This document shows positions 17,982 to 29,900 of a stretch of DNA of 32,492 nucleotides, one piece after another. This DNA is from an uncultured Porphyromonadaceae bacterium (lineage in GTDB: Bacteria; Bacteroidota; Bacteroidia; Bacteroidales; Muribaculaceae), in contig CAMWXO010000003.1 in assembly GCA_947178245.1 (NCBI GenBank), positions 1 to 32,492 of the forward strand, given 5' to 3'. Numbering within the stretch: position 1 is the first letter of the stretch; every line of letters begins with the position of its first letter. The notes beneath the pieces are model-generated. The model saw nothing but the letters and a program-made list of their open reading frames with translations, ran no database searches and was not told the DNA's origin. Position numbers and translations under genes: made by a program.

Positions 17982-20414
17982 TTATTTTATAATGACTTCA
18001 ATTTTATTTTTGCTTCCTTCCGGTTGTGTCGGAATAAGATTGCCTTCAATCTTCTTTCCATTGAGCGATATGGAGATTTCATCCCCTTTACCCTTGCGCT
18101 CCACGTAGATTTCATAGTCAGCACCGCGGAAACTGCGGCTTACGGTGAAGCCGGCCCAGTCGGCGGGAATTTTCGGGTCGATGGTCAGTCCGTCATATTC
18201 AGGGCGTATGCCGAGGATATACTGCGTGATGGCATACCAGTTCCACGCTGCCGTGCCCGTGAGCCATGAATTCTTAGCTTCTCCCGGACGCGCCGCATCC
18301 TTTCCTGCAGTCATCTGGCAATACACGTAAGGCTCCATCCGGCGCAGATCGCTGCGGTCTTCGAGGAAAGCGGGACATATCTTGCGGTAGTGTTCCCAGG
18401 CGTCCTCATTGCGTCCGGCTTTCGTCTCGGCTATGATCACCCAGGGATTATTGTGGGCGAATACGCCTGCATTCTCCTTGTAGCCCTCGGGATAGGAGGA
18501 AATCTCGCCATACTCCTTGATCCAGCTGGAGAAGGGAGGATTATTGAGCACGATTCCATGCTCGCAGTCGAGGCGCTCCTTCACCGAGTCGAGAGCCTTG
18601 AGGGGCATCCCCTCCTCCTTACCGATCTCGGCCATGCCACACCAGCCCTGGCTCTCGATGAATATCTTTCCTTCCTCGTTTTTATCGCTTCCCACCGGAT
18701 TGCCGAAGAAGTCGTAAGCGCGGAGATACCACTCTCCGTCCCAGCCGTATTTCTTCACGGCCTCGCGCATCTTCTCCACCTCGGCCTCCGCGCGCAGGGC
18801 CTCCTTCTCGTCGCCCATAAAGCGGCAGAGATCGGCATATTCCTGACCGTAGACCACGAACTGGCCGGCTATCATCAGCGACTCGGCCTTCGAGCCTTCA
18901 GTCACGTTTTCGGTGGTCTGATACGACTCGTCGGGATTGTCGGAAAAGCAGTTGAGATTAAGGCAGTCGTTCCAGTCGGCACGGCCTATGAGCGGCAGCC
19001 CGTGGGGGCCGAGATTATTGATGACATGATCAAACGATACGCGCAGATGCTCCATGAGCGGGACTTCGGAGCCCGGCTTGTTGTCGAAGGGCACCGGCTC
19101 GTCGAGAATGGATGTGTCGCCGGTCTCCTTGATGTAGGCCGCGGTGCCGAAGATAAGCCACATGGGGTCGTCGTTGAAGCCGCCGCCTATATCGTTGTTG
19201 CCCCGCTTGGTGAGGGGCTGATACTGGTGATAGCAGCCTCCGTCGGGGAATTGTGTGGATGCGATGTCGATGATGCGTTCACGGGCTTTCGAGGGGATGA
19301 TGTGCACGAAGCCCACGAGATCCTGGTTCGAGTCGCGGAATCCCATGCCGCGTCCGATGCCGCTCTCGAAGAAAGACGCCGAGCGCGACATGTGGAAAGT
19401 GACCATGCACTGATACTGGTTCCAGATGTTCACGGTGCGGTCGAGCTCCGGCAGATGCGACTTGAGCCTGAAGCCTTCGAGCAGGGTGTCCCAATGCGCG
19501 CGCAACTCGGCGAGAGCGGCGTCAAACTTCTCAGGCGTGTCATACTTCCCGATGATGGCCTTCGCCGGCTTCTTGTTGATCACACCCTTGCTCTCCCACT
19601 TGTCGCCGTCTTCTATCTCGACATATCCAAGCTGGAACACGAGCTCACACTTCTCGCCCGGGGCAAGAGTAATATTGAACGAATGCGACGCTATGGGCGA
19701 CCATCCGTGGGCCACGCTGCCTGTCGATTTTCCGGCAGTCACGGCCTGAGGCGCCTCGAAGCCGTTGTAAAGCCCGATAAAGGCCTCGCGGTCTGTGTCG
19801 AAGCCGTCGGCCGGAGTCGTGCTGTGATAGAAGGCGTAGTGATTGCGGCGCTCGCGGAATTCCGTCTTGTGATAGATGGTGGAGTCTTCGATTTCAACCT
19901 CGCCCGTAGAGAAATTTCGCTGAAAGTTCTCCATATCGGTCTGGGCGTTCCAGAGGCACCACTCCACGAAGGAGAAGAGCGTGATGCGGCGCTCGCTGCC
20001 AGAGCGGTTCTCGAGAGTGAGCTTGCAGAGTTCCACCCGGTCGTGGAGCGGCACGAAGAAGGTCTCCGTAGCGCGGATTCCGTCTTTCTCGCCGCAGATC
20101 ACGGTATAGTTCATGCCATGCCGGCACTCGTAGAAGTCAAGCGGAGTGCGGCAGGGTTTCCAACCCGGATTCCAGACGGTGTCGCCGTCCTTGATGTAGA
20201 AGTAGCGGCCGCCGTTGTCGGCGGGCACTCCGTTGTAGCGGTAGCGCAGGAGGCGGCGGAACTTGGCATCGCGGCAGAAGGCGTAGCCGCCCGCCGTGTT
20301 TGATATGAGTGAGAAGAAGTCGCCCGTACCAAGATAGTTGATCCAGGGCCAGGGGGTGTCGGGGCGCGTGATCACGTATTCACGCGCGTTATCGTCAAAA
20401 TATCCGTATTTCAT
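17982..20414 (-). CDS. GH94 cellobiose phosphorylase-like enzyme, cytoplasmic
   Basis: [89 protein letters not shown] closely follow remembered cellobiose phosphorylase sequence. No signal peptide. Confidence 0.92.
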   Translation of the reverse strand: MKYGYFDDNAREYVITRPDTPWPWINYLGTGDFFSLISNTAGGYAFCRDAKFRRLLRYRYNGVPADNGGRYFYIKDGDTVWNPGWKPCRTPLDFYECRHGMNYTVICGEKDGIRATETFFVPLHDRVELCKLTLENRSGSERRITLFSFVEWCLWNAQTDMENFQRNFSTGEVEIEDSTIYHKTEFRERRNHYAFYHSTTPADGFDTDREAFIGLYNGFEAPQAVTAGKSTGSVAHGWSPIASHSFNITLAPGEKCELVFQLGYVEIEDGDKWESKGVINKKPAKAIIGKYDTPEKFDAALAELRAHWDTLLEGFRLKSHLPELDRTVNIWNQYQCMVTFHMSRSASFFESGIGRGMGFRDSNQDLVGFVHIIPSKARERIIDIASTQFPDGGCYHQYQPLTKRGNNDIGGGFNDDPMWLIFGTAAYIKETGDTSILDEPVPFDNKPGSEVPLMEHLRVSFDHVINNLGPHGLPLIGRADWNDCLNLNCFSDNPDESYQTTENVTEGSKAESLMIAGQFVVYGQEYADLCRFMGDEKEALRAEAEVEKMREAVKKYGWDGEWYLRAYDFFGNPVGSDKNEEGKIFIESQGWCGMAEIGKEEGMPLKALDSVKERLDCEHGIVLNNPPFSSWIKEYGEISSYPEGYKENAGVFAHNNPWVIIAETKAGRNEDAWEHYRKICPAFLEDRSDLRRMEPYVYCQMTAGKDAARPGEAKNSWLTGTAAWNWYAITQYILGIRPEYDGLTIDPKIPADWAGFTVSRSFRGADYEIYVERKGKGDEISISLNGKKIEGNLIPTQPEGSKNKIEVIIK

Positions 20415-20433
20415 TATTCTATATATGGGTGTG

Positions 20434-21855
20434 TTATCTCAGATTTGGCATTTTGTCGCGGGTTATGATATAAGGGCTGTTCATCCACTCCTTGATATAC
20501 TGCGGAGTGTTGCCGAAGCCGTCGGCGGCACTGCCCTGCTTGTGCTGGTCGTAAGTGTACCAGAGCATGACATAGCTCCAGGGCGCACCTCCGGTGATCG
20601 AGGCCTCGGGGTTGGGTAGCATGCCGCATTCAGGCATCGCCACGATCTTGCGTCCTTTTACGAGCGAGTGCACGGCAGCGTAATATTCGGGCGAGGCGTC
20701 ATGATTCTGATTGTAGACGTCGGGGCCCACTATATCCACATATTCATCGCCGGGATAAGCGCCCTGAAGATCGGACATGGGGGCAAGTTTCCCTTCCCGG
20801 CTGAGCTGCACGGTCCATACCCAGATAAGGTTGTTGAGCCCGTACTGGTTGGTGAGCTTGTCGTAGAGCCATATCCAGAGTTTCTTCGTCATCTCGGGCC
20901 CCTGCGCACCCCACCAGAACCAGGCGCCCCATTGATAATCACCGGCAGCCTCATGCAGCGGACGCCACAGCACAGCGATGTTGTTGTCCTGCAGTTTCTT
21001 TAGAATTTCCGCCACTTTCCTGACGTCTTCCTCCACCACCTTGTTCTGCCATGTGCCGGGAGTGAGAGCCTGCGCTATGTCGAAGCTGACTGTTGCCTCA
21101 TAATCGGCTTCAGGCGATCCTTCCGTTTTCGGCACTCGCCAGTGCCATCCGTAGCCCACGAGTCCATTGGCATCCCATTGCGACTTTGCAGGGGTTATGT
21201 CGGAGTAGTCGATCCAGTTCTGGCCGGATTCGGGAAGATGGATAAGGTCGTAGAATGTGATGGCGGGATATTTGCCCGACATCTTCTCTATCCATCCGGC
21301 GAAGTCGTTGTTGTTGTTCACGTTGGCCATGGCCCCTGAAAGGATCTGCTTGCCGTAGGTGCTCTTGAGGAAATCATGCACCTTCCTCGCCATAGCGGTG
21401 GCGTTGGGATTGACGAGCGGATCTATTTCCGAGGCAGATGGATCGGGAGCCTTGTATGGCTGAGTGGAGAATTTCAGCGAATAAGGCTTCACGAACACTC
21501 CCGAACCCTTTGCCTTCACGCTCGTGCCCGTTACGGAGAGGGTATAGTGCTTGTCGTAGTCGAGAGCCACGGGGAAAGTCCATGTGCGTCCTTCCACAGT
21601 GCCGGCCTCGAGCGGCGAGCGACGCGAGCCATCATCGTCGATGAGGGCCGAGTGAGAAGGATTCACCACAATTATATCTTCGGAAAATGTCAATGTGACT
21701 GATGTCACCTCGCCGGGATCCACCTCGGCGTTTTCGGCTATGGAAGAGCCGGCCACCACGAGCGGCGTGGTCTCGGCCTCATTATTGTCTGAGCCGCAGC
21801 CCGCGAGCAAGAGCGCCAACAGGGGCAGACATAGGAAAAATCGTTTAAATTTCAT
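20434..21855 (-). CDS. GH26 mannanase lipoprotein with N-terminal Ig-like domain
   Basis: Lipobox LLLAGC from the ATG at 21855. Big_5-like N-terminus, then [22 protein letters not shown] and [11 protein letters not shown]. Confidence 0.88.
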   Translation of the reverse strand: MKFKRFFLCLPLLALLLAGCGSDNNEAETTPLVVAGSSIAENAEVDPGEVTSVTLTFSEDIIVVNPSHSALIDDDGSRRSPLEAGTVEGRTWTFPVALDYDKHYTLSVTGTSVKAKGSGVFVKPYSLKFSTQPYKAPDPSASEIDPLVNPNATAMARKVHDFLKSTYGKQILSGAMANVNNNNDFAGWIEKMSGKYPAITFYDLIHLPESGQNWIDYSDITPAKSQWDANGLVGYGWHWRVPKTEGSPEADYEATVSFDIAQALTPGTWQNKVVEEDVRKVAEILKKLQDNNIAVLWRPLHEAAGDYQWGAWFWWGAQGPEMTKKLWIWLYDKLTNQYGLNNLIWVWTVQLSREGKLAPMSDLQGAYPGDEYVDIVGPDVYNQNHDASPEYYAAVHSLVKGRKIVAMPECGMLPNPEASITGGAPWSYVMLWYTYDQHKQGSAADGFGNTPQYIKEWMNSPYIITRDKMPNLR

Positions 21856-21921
21856 GATATCAAGTTGTATTTGGCAGATGCGGAGGGTGTCACGCCTCCG
21901 CACCTTGAAATTATTTCAGAT

Positions 21922-23826
21922 TCACTCGATGGTGATGTCGGTCACCGTGATGTTGGCACCCACGATCACCAAGCCGCCGTTGCTGTTGATGTCGTCGAGC
22001 ACGTTTGCCGGCAGATCGAATGCCATTACTGATTCCTCGCCTGTGAGATCAATCTGGTCGTAGGCTGCGCTGTTTGGCAGGCTCCCCCAGTCCTGTCCGT
22101 GGCGGAGACCTATGAAGGCCCACTGTCCGGGAGTGTTGATGGAGAGGTAGAAGCGTATCACCGAGTCAGGCTTCACCGAAGTCCAGTCGAAGCCGCCCCA
22201 TGCGAGGGTCTGGTCGCCCGACCAGTCGTTGAATACCATCGAGCCGCTCCAGATCGAGGTCTCGTTGCCTTTCTTGTATTCGATCATGGTCAGAGTGTAG
22301 CCGTCGCCATAGAATGTGAAGCCCGATTCCTGAATGGCAGCGACGTCGGCTGCGGTCACGTCAAACGATAATTCCGTCACGCCTGCCGGCACCGTGAGGA
22401 TGGCCGGGTCATCGGAATTGATATACTCATGGTTCTTCAGGTTATCGAAAGGAGTAGTCCAGTCGCCCGAGCGGGTAAGCTTGATCATGGCGCCTGAAGG
22501 ATTGTCGAAATGCAGGGTGAGCACGCCGGGTTCGGTGAAGACTTCCTTAGTCCAGTAGTCCCAGTCGGCACCGCTCCAGGTGTAGATACCGAACGAGCCG
22601 TTCCAGCCGGCGCATTCCACATTGCCCTGCCATACCACATTGCCCATCTTCTTCAGCGAGATGGAAGGAGTCTCGATGCTGATGGAATTGTTCTGGACTA
22701 TGCGGATGTTGCCGTCGAGCATTCCGTCGAAGACGTTGAAGGTGATTGTCTCCGCGTCTACAAGCGTGTATGCCTTCGATGGCGCGCTCTCGCCCGGGAA
22801 GTAGAACTCACGTATGCGGTCGAAATTCTTGCCCTTGAGGGTGATGAGGTCGCCGGCCATCACGTCTTTCACTCCGTCGGCCTTGCCGTTGATGGAATAC
22901 ACCTCCACCGTAGGCACAGCGTAGGCCGGACTATTGACTTTGGCGCCTGAATACTGGGTGAGCGTCACCTCACCCGAGCAGCATTCCTCGGGCACCTGCA
23001 CCCTGATTTCAGTGCCGTCGGCGTTCACCTCAAACGGCATGTCGATGCCGGCGGGGAACGTCACGCTCTCCACAAGCTGGAGACACTCGCCCTTGATCGT
23101 CATGAAGTCGCCAAACTCGTAGACCTCGCCGTTAGCCGCATTCTTGTCGAGCGATGCGACGGATGCGGTGTGGATGGTCACGTCGTAGACGAATTCCTGC
23201 GGGTTTGACTCGTCGCCGTCGCTGAGCACGAGAGTGCCCGAAACAGCGGCCACAGGCACCTGAATCTGCGCCTCAACGCGGTTCACCTTCAGGAAGTCGG
23301 CCGATTCCACCACCACGCCATCGGAGAAGGTGGCTGAGGCGATATTCCAGACATAGTCGCCCTTCACGGTGATTATGTCGCCGGCAGTGAGGTCGGTGAG
23401 CGGGCTCACTGATTCTATTTCGATAGTCTCCTCGAAAGTGATGGTGGAAAGCGAGGTTACGGTCGCTCCGCTTCCTGTGAGCAGCGACACGTGTCCGGCA
23501 AGTGCGAGTTCAGGCACCGTCACGGTGATTTCCTCGTTGCCGTCGCGGTTGAAGTCATATACCTCGATAGTGCTGCGCTCTTCCGAAGCGATATCCTTGG
23601 CCCCGGGGAAGACCACAGCCTTCACCTGATTGAGATTCGTGCCGGAGATTCTGATCTGATCTCCGCGCGTGACGGGCATCGGCCCCATAGCCACGATGTT
23701 GACGCCACTCTTGTTGTAGGGGTTGGTGTCGAGAGTGTCATCGCTACACGACGAGAGGGTCACGGAGCCCGCCGCCATCAGCGCCGCGAGAGCCGCCACG
23801 CTCGAATATTTGAATATAGTGTTCAT
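21922..23826 (-). CDS. Surface glycan-binding lipoprotein with about four IPT/TIG domains and two C-terminal beta-sandwich-like modules
   Basis: Lipobox TLSSC. Repeated GDxIxIxGxNLxxVxxVxFPG elements. PUL position downstream of susCD. Confidence 0.85.
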   Translation of the reverse strand: MNTIFKYSSVAALAALMAAGSVTLSSCSDDTLDTNPYNKSGVNIVAMGPMPVTRGDQIRISGTNLNQVKAVVFPGAKDIASEERSTIEVYDFNRDGNEEITVTVPELALAGHVSLLTGSGATVTSLSTITFEETIEIESVSPLTDLTAGDIITVKGDYVWNIASATFSDGVVVESADFLKVNRVEAQIQVPVAAVSGTLVLSDGDESNPQEFVYDVTIHTASVASLDKNAANGEVYEFGDFMTIKGECLQLVESVTFPAGIDMPFEVNADGTEIRVQVPEECCSGEVTLTQYSGAKVNSPAYAVPTVEVYSINGKADGVKDVMAGDLITLKGKNFDRIREFYFPGESAPSKAYTLVDAETITFNVFDGMLDGNIRIVQNNSISIETPSISLKKMGNVVWQGNVECAGWNGSFGIYTWSGADWDYWTKEVFTEPGVLTLHFDNPSGAMIKLTRSGDWTTPFDNLKNHEYINSDDPAILTVPAGVTELSFDVTAADVAAIQESGFTFYGDGYTLTMIEYKKGNETSIWSGSMVFNDWSGDQTLAWGGFDWTSVKPDSVIRFYLSINTPGQWAFIGLRHGQDWGSLPNSAAYDQIDLTGEESVMAFDLPANVLDDINSNGGLVIVGANITVTDITIE

Positions 23827-23848
23827 TTCTGTCAGTGTTAGGATTTGA

Positions 23849-25159
23849 TTATTTCAGTGGCACGGCGCGGATATTGTCGATTTTTATCACGGGATTGCAC
23901 TCGGTGCCGCTGATACCGCCGCCCCACACGAAGATCGTGAGCGTGGCGAAATGATCCGGAGTGAGGCTGCCGGCCGAAGGGCCTCCCTCGTTATCGAACG
24001 AGAATGCCGAGAAGGGCACGGTCACTGTCACCCACTTGTCGCCGGTGTCGTAGCTTCCGGTGGTCTGCCAGGGGCGATAGAGGGCGCGCGGCAGCAGGTC
24101 GGGAGTCTCGTGGAAGAACTGATTGTTGGCATCCGTGAGCTGCACTGCCGAGTAGGGAGCGAAGATTATCTGCATGGCGCAGGCGCTCCATGGGTTGGCC
24201 GTGGGAATGCACATCTCGAACTTGAGGCCCATGTTCTCAAAGTCTGAGAAGTTCACGAGGTCGGTGAGCAGCATTCCCTGTCCGCTCGTGGGGAAGGAAT
24301 TGACTCCCAGGCCCCAGTCGCCGGGCCAGTATTCGAGCGAGAAGTTCTGGTCGCCCCAGCTGGTATCGTCGAGAGTGACGGATGGGTCGCCGAGCTGCAC
24401 ATATTTACCCGAAAGGCTCCATTCGTCGGCCTTAGCCTCCTGGGCGTGCCAGCAGTTGTTTGCGAAGTCGAGTCCTGTCATTCCGTCGAAGTCGAAGAGC
24501 ATGCCGCGCGTGTCGTGATAGTAAAAGTTTGAGCGTCCCTCGCCGTAGATGGTCGATACGAATATGCGGCCCTCTTCCTCCGCTCCTTCGGGAACGGTGA
24601 ATTCGATCTGCGACTGCGATATCGAGGTGATGTTTGCCTCAGGCACCTTGATGCCTCCGGGCATCGTGATGGTGAGCGGCACGTTGGGGTCATCTATGAA
24701 ATAGTTTCCTGTGATGGTTACGGTCTCGCCGGGACGCGCATACTCGTTGGAGAACGACACCACGGCCGGGCCGGGCACATTCACCTTGAAAGGATATTCC
24801 ACATGATGGCCGTCTTTGGTAGTCATGAAGATTTTGTTGCTCACTTCGGCGGGGATGTTTCCCGGCACGGTGACCACGAGCGTGTGGTCGGTGATGAGCG
24901 ACGTGTTGAGTATGGCCTTCTGGTCGTTGAAATACATCTCCCGGATCGATGTGAGGTTCTCTCCCACGAGGCAGATGGTCTTGTCGAGAAGGGCGCCGGT
25001 GATCAGAGAGTCGGCGGCGGCAGGATCGGTGGTGCGCACGAACTTGATCGTGGGCACTCCATCGGTGAGTTCAAATGCGTTGGGGGTGTCGTCGCAAGAG
25101 GCGAGTGAGAGGCCCGCGGCCATAAGAGCGACGCCCGGCATCCAGTTATATAGTTTCAT
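23849..25159 (-). CDS. Surface glycan-binding lipoprotein (IPT/TIG, SGBP-B-like)
   Basis: Lipobox LSLASC. IPT/TIG segments (RPGETVTITGNYF). C-terminal glycan-binding-like domain ending KIDNIRAVPLK. Confidence 0.83.
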   Translation of the reverse strand: MKLYNWMPGVALMAAGLSLASCDDTPNAFELTDGVPTIKFVRTTDPAAADSLITGALLDKTICLVGENLTSIREMYFNDQKAILNTSLITDHTLVVTVPGNIPAEVSNKIFMTTKDGHHVEYPFKVNVPGPAVVSFSNEYARPGETVTITGNYFIDDPNVPLTITMPGGIKVPEANITSISQSQIEFTVPEGAEEEGRIFVSTIYGEGRSNFYYHDTRGMLFDFDGMTGLDFANNCWHAQEAKADEWSLSGKYVQLGDPSVTLDDTSWGDQNFSLEYWPGDWGLGVNSFPTSGQGMLLTDLVNFSDFENMGLKFEMCIPTANPWSACAMQIIFAPYSAVQLTDANNQFFHETPDLLPRALYRPWQTTGSYDTGDKWVTVTVPFSAFSFDNEGGPSAGSLTPDHFATLTIFVWGGGISGTECNPVIKIDNIRAVPLK

Positions 25160-25179
25160 TTGCTTCTATATTGATAGTG

Positions 25180-26916
25180 TTAGTAGGTGTAGAGGGCACG
25201 TACGTCCTCATGTATCGCGGGCTCCTTCAGGTTGGGATTAAACACGAGGTCTTCCGTGGGGAAGGGCACCGTGAATGTCTCCCGTGTCACGTTCGGCTTC
25301 TCGGCCGCAGTGTCGTAGTATGTAGTGGAGGGATCCAGATTCCATGTGCCTGTTTCGTAATAAAGCTTAGCCACTTCGTTGTATCCGTTGAAAGCGGCGC
25401 GGCGCTGATTCTGAATCTCGCTGATCGCGCGCTCGGGATCATAGTAGGAAAGGCGCACGAAGTCATACCAGCGGTCGCCTTCGCAGGCAAGTTCGAGGCG
25501 GCGTTCTTTCCAGACGTCGTCGAAAGTGATCGATGTCTTGGGTGTAGCTGTCGGAATGGCGCGCGAACGCACGGCGTTGAAAGCCGCCAGAGCGGAAGCG
25601 TCGGTAGTGCTGCCGGCGGTTCCCATCTTTGCCTCCGCATATATGAGGTAGACGTCGGCGAGACGCAGGATATGTGTTGCGAGGCCGTTGGCCATCATGG
25701 CCGGAGAGGTGCCGAGCGCCTGCACATGGTCGTAGGTGTTGCCGTAGAGATGCTTCACGCAGTTTGATCCTGTGGGGCACTGCCAGCTTCCGCCGGGGCC
25801 GCCCTTGCCGTAGTCCTCATAGTCGTAGACGAAGCGGAGATAGTCGAATCCGCCCTTGTCAGTCCAGAAATATTCATATACGTCGCCTACGAGCATCATT
25901 GTGGCCTTGCGGCGAGTGTCGATGTCGGAACGCAATGTCGGGTCGTCGATCGCCGATACTCCGAAGGCATCCTGCAGGTCTACCGACGGGCCTCCCCAGC
26001 CTCCCCAGGTGTCGCCGAATTCGGTGAAGCCCGTCAGCGCCAGGTCGCTCTGCAGGGTATTCTGCTGAGTCCAGGGGTCACGTGCCGAACTCCAGCGCCA
26101 TGCTATCAGCGACTCGTCTGAGATATTGTTCTGCATCCTGAAGATGTCGGAATAGACGGGCATCAGGCTGCGTCCGGAGTTGTCTATGACGTCTTTGGCA
26201 TATCCGGCGGCCTTGTCGAGGTCGGCCTGCGAGAGCGAACCCGTCACTCCTGCCTTAGTCAGATACACTTTGGCCAGAAGACCTTCGGCGCAGTAGTAGT
26301 CGATGCGGCCGGCCTGCTTGGCCTGCTTCGGCAGAAGCTCCAGCGCCTTCTCGAGCGTCATGATGATGTATTCGTAGACATCTTCACGCTGCACCTTGAA
26401 TTTTGAATTATAAGTGCCGTCTTCAAGTTCCTTGCTGTTGTCGTGGATGATGGGCACTTCGCCGTAGGTGCGCACCAGGAAGAAATAGGCGAGCGCCTTT
26501 AATGTGAGGCATTCTCCCTTGCATGCGTCCTTCACCGCGGGAGTCACGTCGCCGCCGGCATATTTCTCGAGGTTTGTATAGACGGTGTTGGCGTGGCCGA
26601 TCACAGACCAGAGGGAGTATGACATATTGATATTGTCGGTGTCCGTGCCGTTCACGCTCATCTCCTGATAGGGAGAGGAGCCCCAGTAGATGTTGCCCGA
26701 CATCACCTCGCCCATCTTGATGAAGCCGCGCTGGAAGTCATACCAGGGTGAGTTGTAGAGATAGTTCACACCCTGATAGCACTGTTCGTCGGTCTTGTAG
26801 AACACGGCCACGTTGTAGTTGTCTTCCGAAGGGCGGTTGAGGAAGTCCTCACACGAGGAAAGACTCATGGCTGCAGCTGCGAACAGGGGCAGATATTTGA
26901 GATTCTTTATTTTCAT
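25180..26916 (-). CDS. susD: SusD/RagB-family nutrient-binding outer membrane lipoprotein
   Basis: Lipobox LSSC. FLNRPSEDNY N-terminus, LADVYLIYAEAKMG, WKERRLELACEGDRWYDFVRL. Confidence 0.95.
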   Translation of the reverse strand: MKIKNLKYLPLFAAAAMSLSSCEDFLNRPSEDNYNVAVFYKTDEQCYQGVNYLYNSPWYDFQRGFIKMGEVMSGNIYWGSSPYQEMSVNGTDTDNINMSYSLWSVIGHANTVYTNLEKYAGGDVTPAVKDACKGECLTLKALAYFFLVRTYGEVPIIHDNSKELEDGTYNSKFKVQREDVYEYIIMTLEKALELLPKQAKQAGRIDYYCAEGLLAKVYLTKAGVTGSLSQADLDKAAGYAKDVIDNSGRSLMPVYSDIFRMQNNISDESLIAWRWSSARDPWTQQNTLQSDLALTGFTEFGDTWGGWGGPSVDLQDAFGVSAIDDPTLRSDIDTRRKATMMLVGDVYEYFWTDKGGFDYLRFVYDYEDYGKGGPGGSWQCPTGSNCVKHLYGNTYDHVQALGTSPAMMANGLATHILRLADVYLIYAEAKMGTAGSTTDASALAAFNAVRSRAIPTATPKTSITFDDVWKERRLELACEGDRWYDFVRLSYYDPERAISEIQNQRRAAFNGYNEVAKLYYETGTWNLDPSTTYYDTAAEKPNVTRETFTVPFPTEDLVFNPNLKEPAIHEDVRALYTY

Positions 26917-26934
26917 GATTGTGTGTCCTTGAGG

Positions 26935-29900
26935 TTAGAAAGAGATGTTGAGGCCGAAGGTGTAAGTGATCGGCGAGGGATAGCGGCCATTGTCGAGGCC
27001 GAACACGAGGCCGGAAGAGTCCTGCGTTGAGGCTCCCACTTCGGGATCATAGCCTGAATACTTCGTGAAGGTGTGGATATTCTGCACGTTGAAGTAGAGA
27101 CGAAGATTCTCGAGATGCCATTTCTTCACGAGGCGTGTCGGGAACGTGTAGCCCAGAGCGATATTCTTTATTCTGATATAGCTTCCGTCTTCCACATAGC
27201 GGTCAGATACGCGGTCGTTGTCGTTGGGGTCGGATGTCGAGGCGCGCGGGATGCGGGTGTCGGGATTGGCCACCACTACATTGGAGGGATCATAGATCCA
27301 GTCGTGTACGCTGCTGCCATATTCGCCATTGAGAGGCATGAGGATGGCGTGCTGGCTGACAGTGGTGAGCTGGTTGGCCCACGCGCTCTTCATGTTGGTG
27401 AGGCTCATCGAGAGATAATTGAACACGTCATTACCGTAAGAGCCGTTGATGAAGATGTTGAGGTCAAACCCTTTCCAGCGGAAGGTATTGTTGAAGCCGA
27501 AGGTGAACTTGGGCAGCGGATTGCCTATCACGGTGCGGTCGTCTTCAGTGATTTTGCCGTCGCCATTGAGATCCTTGAACTTGATATCGCCGATATACGT
27601 GGTGGTGTAGGGGTGATATACTCCGTCGGAGGGAGTGGAGGCCACAGGCTTCGGAGAGTTGATCAGGTCGTCATAGTCCTTATAGACGCCGTCGGTCACA
27701 TAGCCGTAGAAGTTATAGAGGGGCTTGCCTACTTCCGAGACAGACACCACGTCGCTCCACTGGCCGTAGCCCACGAGGTTGGCGTTTTCTGTGCCTGAAA
27801 GTGCCACGAGCTTGTTTTCGTTGAAAGAGATCTGGAAGTTTGACTCCCATTCAAATTCGCCTACGAAGGGACGTCCGGTCAGGTCGAACTCGAGGCCCCG
27901 GTTGCGTATCTCGCCATAGTTGCCCTTTGGCGCTGCGAGAGCCGACGAGCCGTTGCCCTGCGTACCCATATATGAGGGCAGCTGCATCGACATGAGCATG
28001 TCTTTCGATGTCTTGATGTAAGCGTCGGCGGTGAAGACGATGCGGTTGTTGAGGAAAGCGAGGTCGATACCTATGTTCTCCTGCACCTGTGTCTCCCACT
28101 TGATGCCGGTGTTGGGGATATTGGCCGGACGATAGCCCATACCGAGAGCGGAGGGCATGCGCGAGATTGCCGCACCCCAGGCATAGCCGCCGATGTTGGA
28201 GTTACCGGTCTGGCCCCAGCCGAGGCGGATTTTGCCGTTGGTGAACCAGTCGGCTGTGCTTTCCATAAACTTCTCGTTGGAGAATCGCCATGCGGCGGCC
28301 ACCGAATTGAAGCCTGCCCAGCGGTTGGAGGGGCCGAAGTTCGAGCTGCCGTCGTAGCGGAAAGTGTATGTGAGGAGATAACGGTCGTCCCAGTTAAGGG
28401 TCTCGCGGGTGAAGAAAGAGGCCATAGCCGAGCTTCCCCATCCGGCGCTGATAGTGGCTGTGCCGGCGCCGAGCGCCGGATTGTGCACCTCGTTTGAGGG
28501 GAGGTTGGTGTTGAAGATGCCGGTATAGTTATAGTTCGATTCCCAGCATTCCTGACCCACCATCGCGGTGAAGTTCAGTTTAGACACGTGCCCGTTGTAG
28601 GTGACGTAGTTTTTCAGCGCCCAGAACCACGACGAGTTCTTGTTGATGCCGGACTCGTTCGACTGGCGCACCCAGCTTCCGAGATCGACCGTAGGCTTGA
28701 AGCGGTCAGATTTCGAGTTGGAGACATCATAGTCGAGCTCAGCATGCCACGTGAGGTTCTTGATCGGAGTCACGTCGAAGAAGAAATTACCGGTCAGCTT
28801 GTTTCGGCCAAGTTTCACCTCGTCGGTGAGGGCGAGGGCTACCGGGTTGGGGTTTGAGTAGCCTTCGCGCACCACCGAGCTATAGTTGCCGTCCACGTCA
28901 TAGATAGGTATGTCGGGGAGCGTGGTGAGCGAATATGTCACGATACCGTTCTCGCCGTCGGCGAGTTTCAGGTCTTCGTTGGTGTTGCTGTAGGTGGCGC
29001 TCATTCCGAACTTGAGCCATGACTTGAGCTGGGCGTCCATGTTGGCGCGCACGCTGAAACGACGGAAATCGGAGCCGATGATGGTACCGTCCTGATACAT
29101 GTAGTTGCCCGAGACGTAATACTGCACCTTATCGGTGCCACCCTGTGCCGACACCTGATGCTGCGTCATCATGGCGGTGCGGAATATGGCGTCCTGCCAG
29201 TTCGTGCCGAGACCGAGGATTGAGGGGTCTGCATAATACTCGTTGTTGGCCTGCTGCCCCATGTGGACAAGGTCATTGTAATAGGTTGCGAACTCGCGCA
29301 GGTTCATCATGTCGAGCCTCTTGCCCTGGCGCTGCACTCCGACCGAGCCTTCGTAAGTGAACTTGGCTTGTCCGGCCTTGCCGCGCTTGGTGGTGATGAG
29401 CACAACGCCGTTGGCGCCCTGCGCGCCGTAGATGGCGGTAGCGGAAGCATCCTTGAGCACTTCCATCGAGATGATGTCGGAGGGGTTGATGGTGGAGAGG
29501 GGTGACACGGTCGATACCTTACCGTTGCCAAGGGCGTCGCCCAGACCGAAATCATAGCCTGAGTTGCCGCCGCCCTGCACTATCACGCCGTCGATGACGT
29601 AGAGCGGTTCGGCACCGGCATTGATTGTGGCCTGACCGCGCACACGGATCGAGGAGCTGGAGCCCGGGGCTCCGGAAGTGGCCATTGCCGTCACGCCCGC
29701 AGCGCGTCCCTGAAGGCTTTGGTCGAGGTTAGTGATGGTGGAGCCCTTGATGGCCGACTCTGTGAGTGAAGACGATGCGCCCGCGAGGTCGCTCTTCTTC
29801 ATTGAGCCGTAGCCCACCACAACAAGATCGTCGAGCGACTGCGCGTCTTCGTGCATCTTCACCTCGATGGAAGTGCGCCCTTTCAGGGCCACCTCCTCAT

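Noticed and set aside
16969-18108. 379-aa plus-strand ORF opposite GH26
   Set aside because: Antisense shadow of a GH26 gene with intact catalytic motifs; no domain pattern or promoter.
18390-20303. 637-aa plus-strand ORF opposite the GH94 gene
   Set aside because: Exactly antisense to a clearly recognisable GH94 enzyme. The translation has shadow-ORF character typical of GC-rich codon bias, and no family was recognised.
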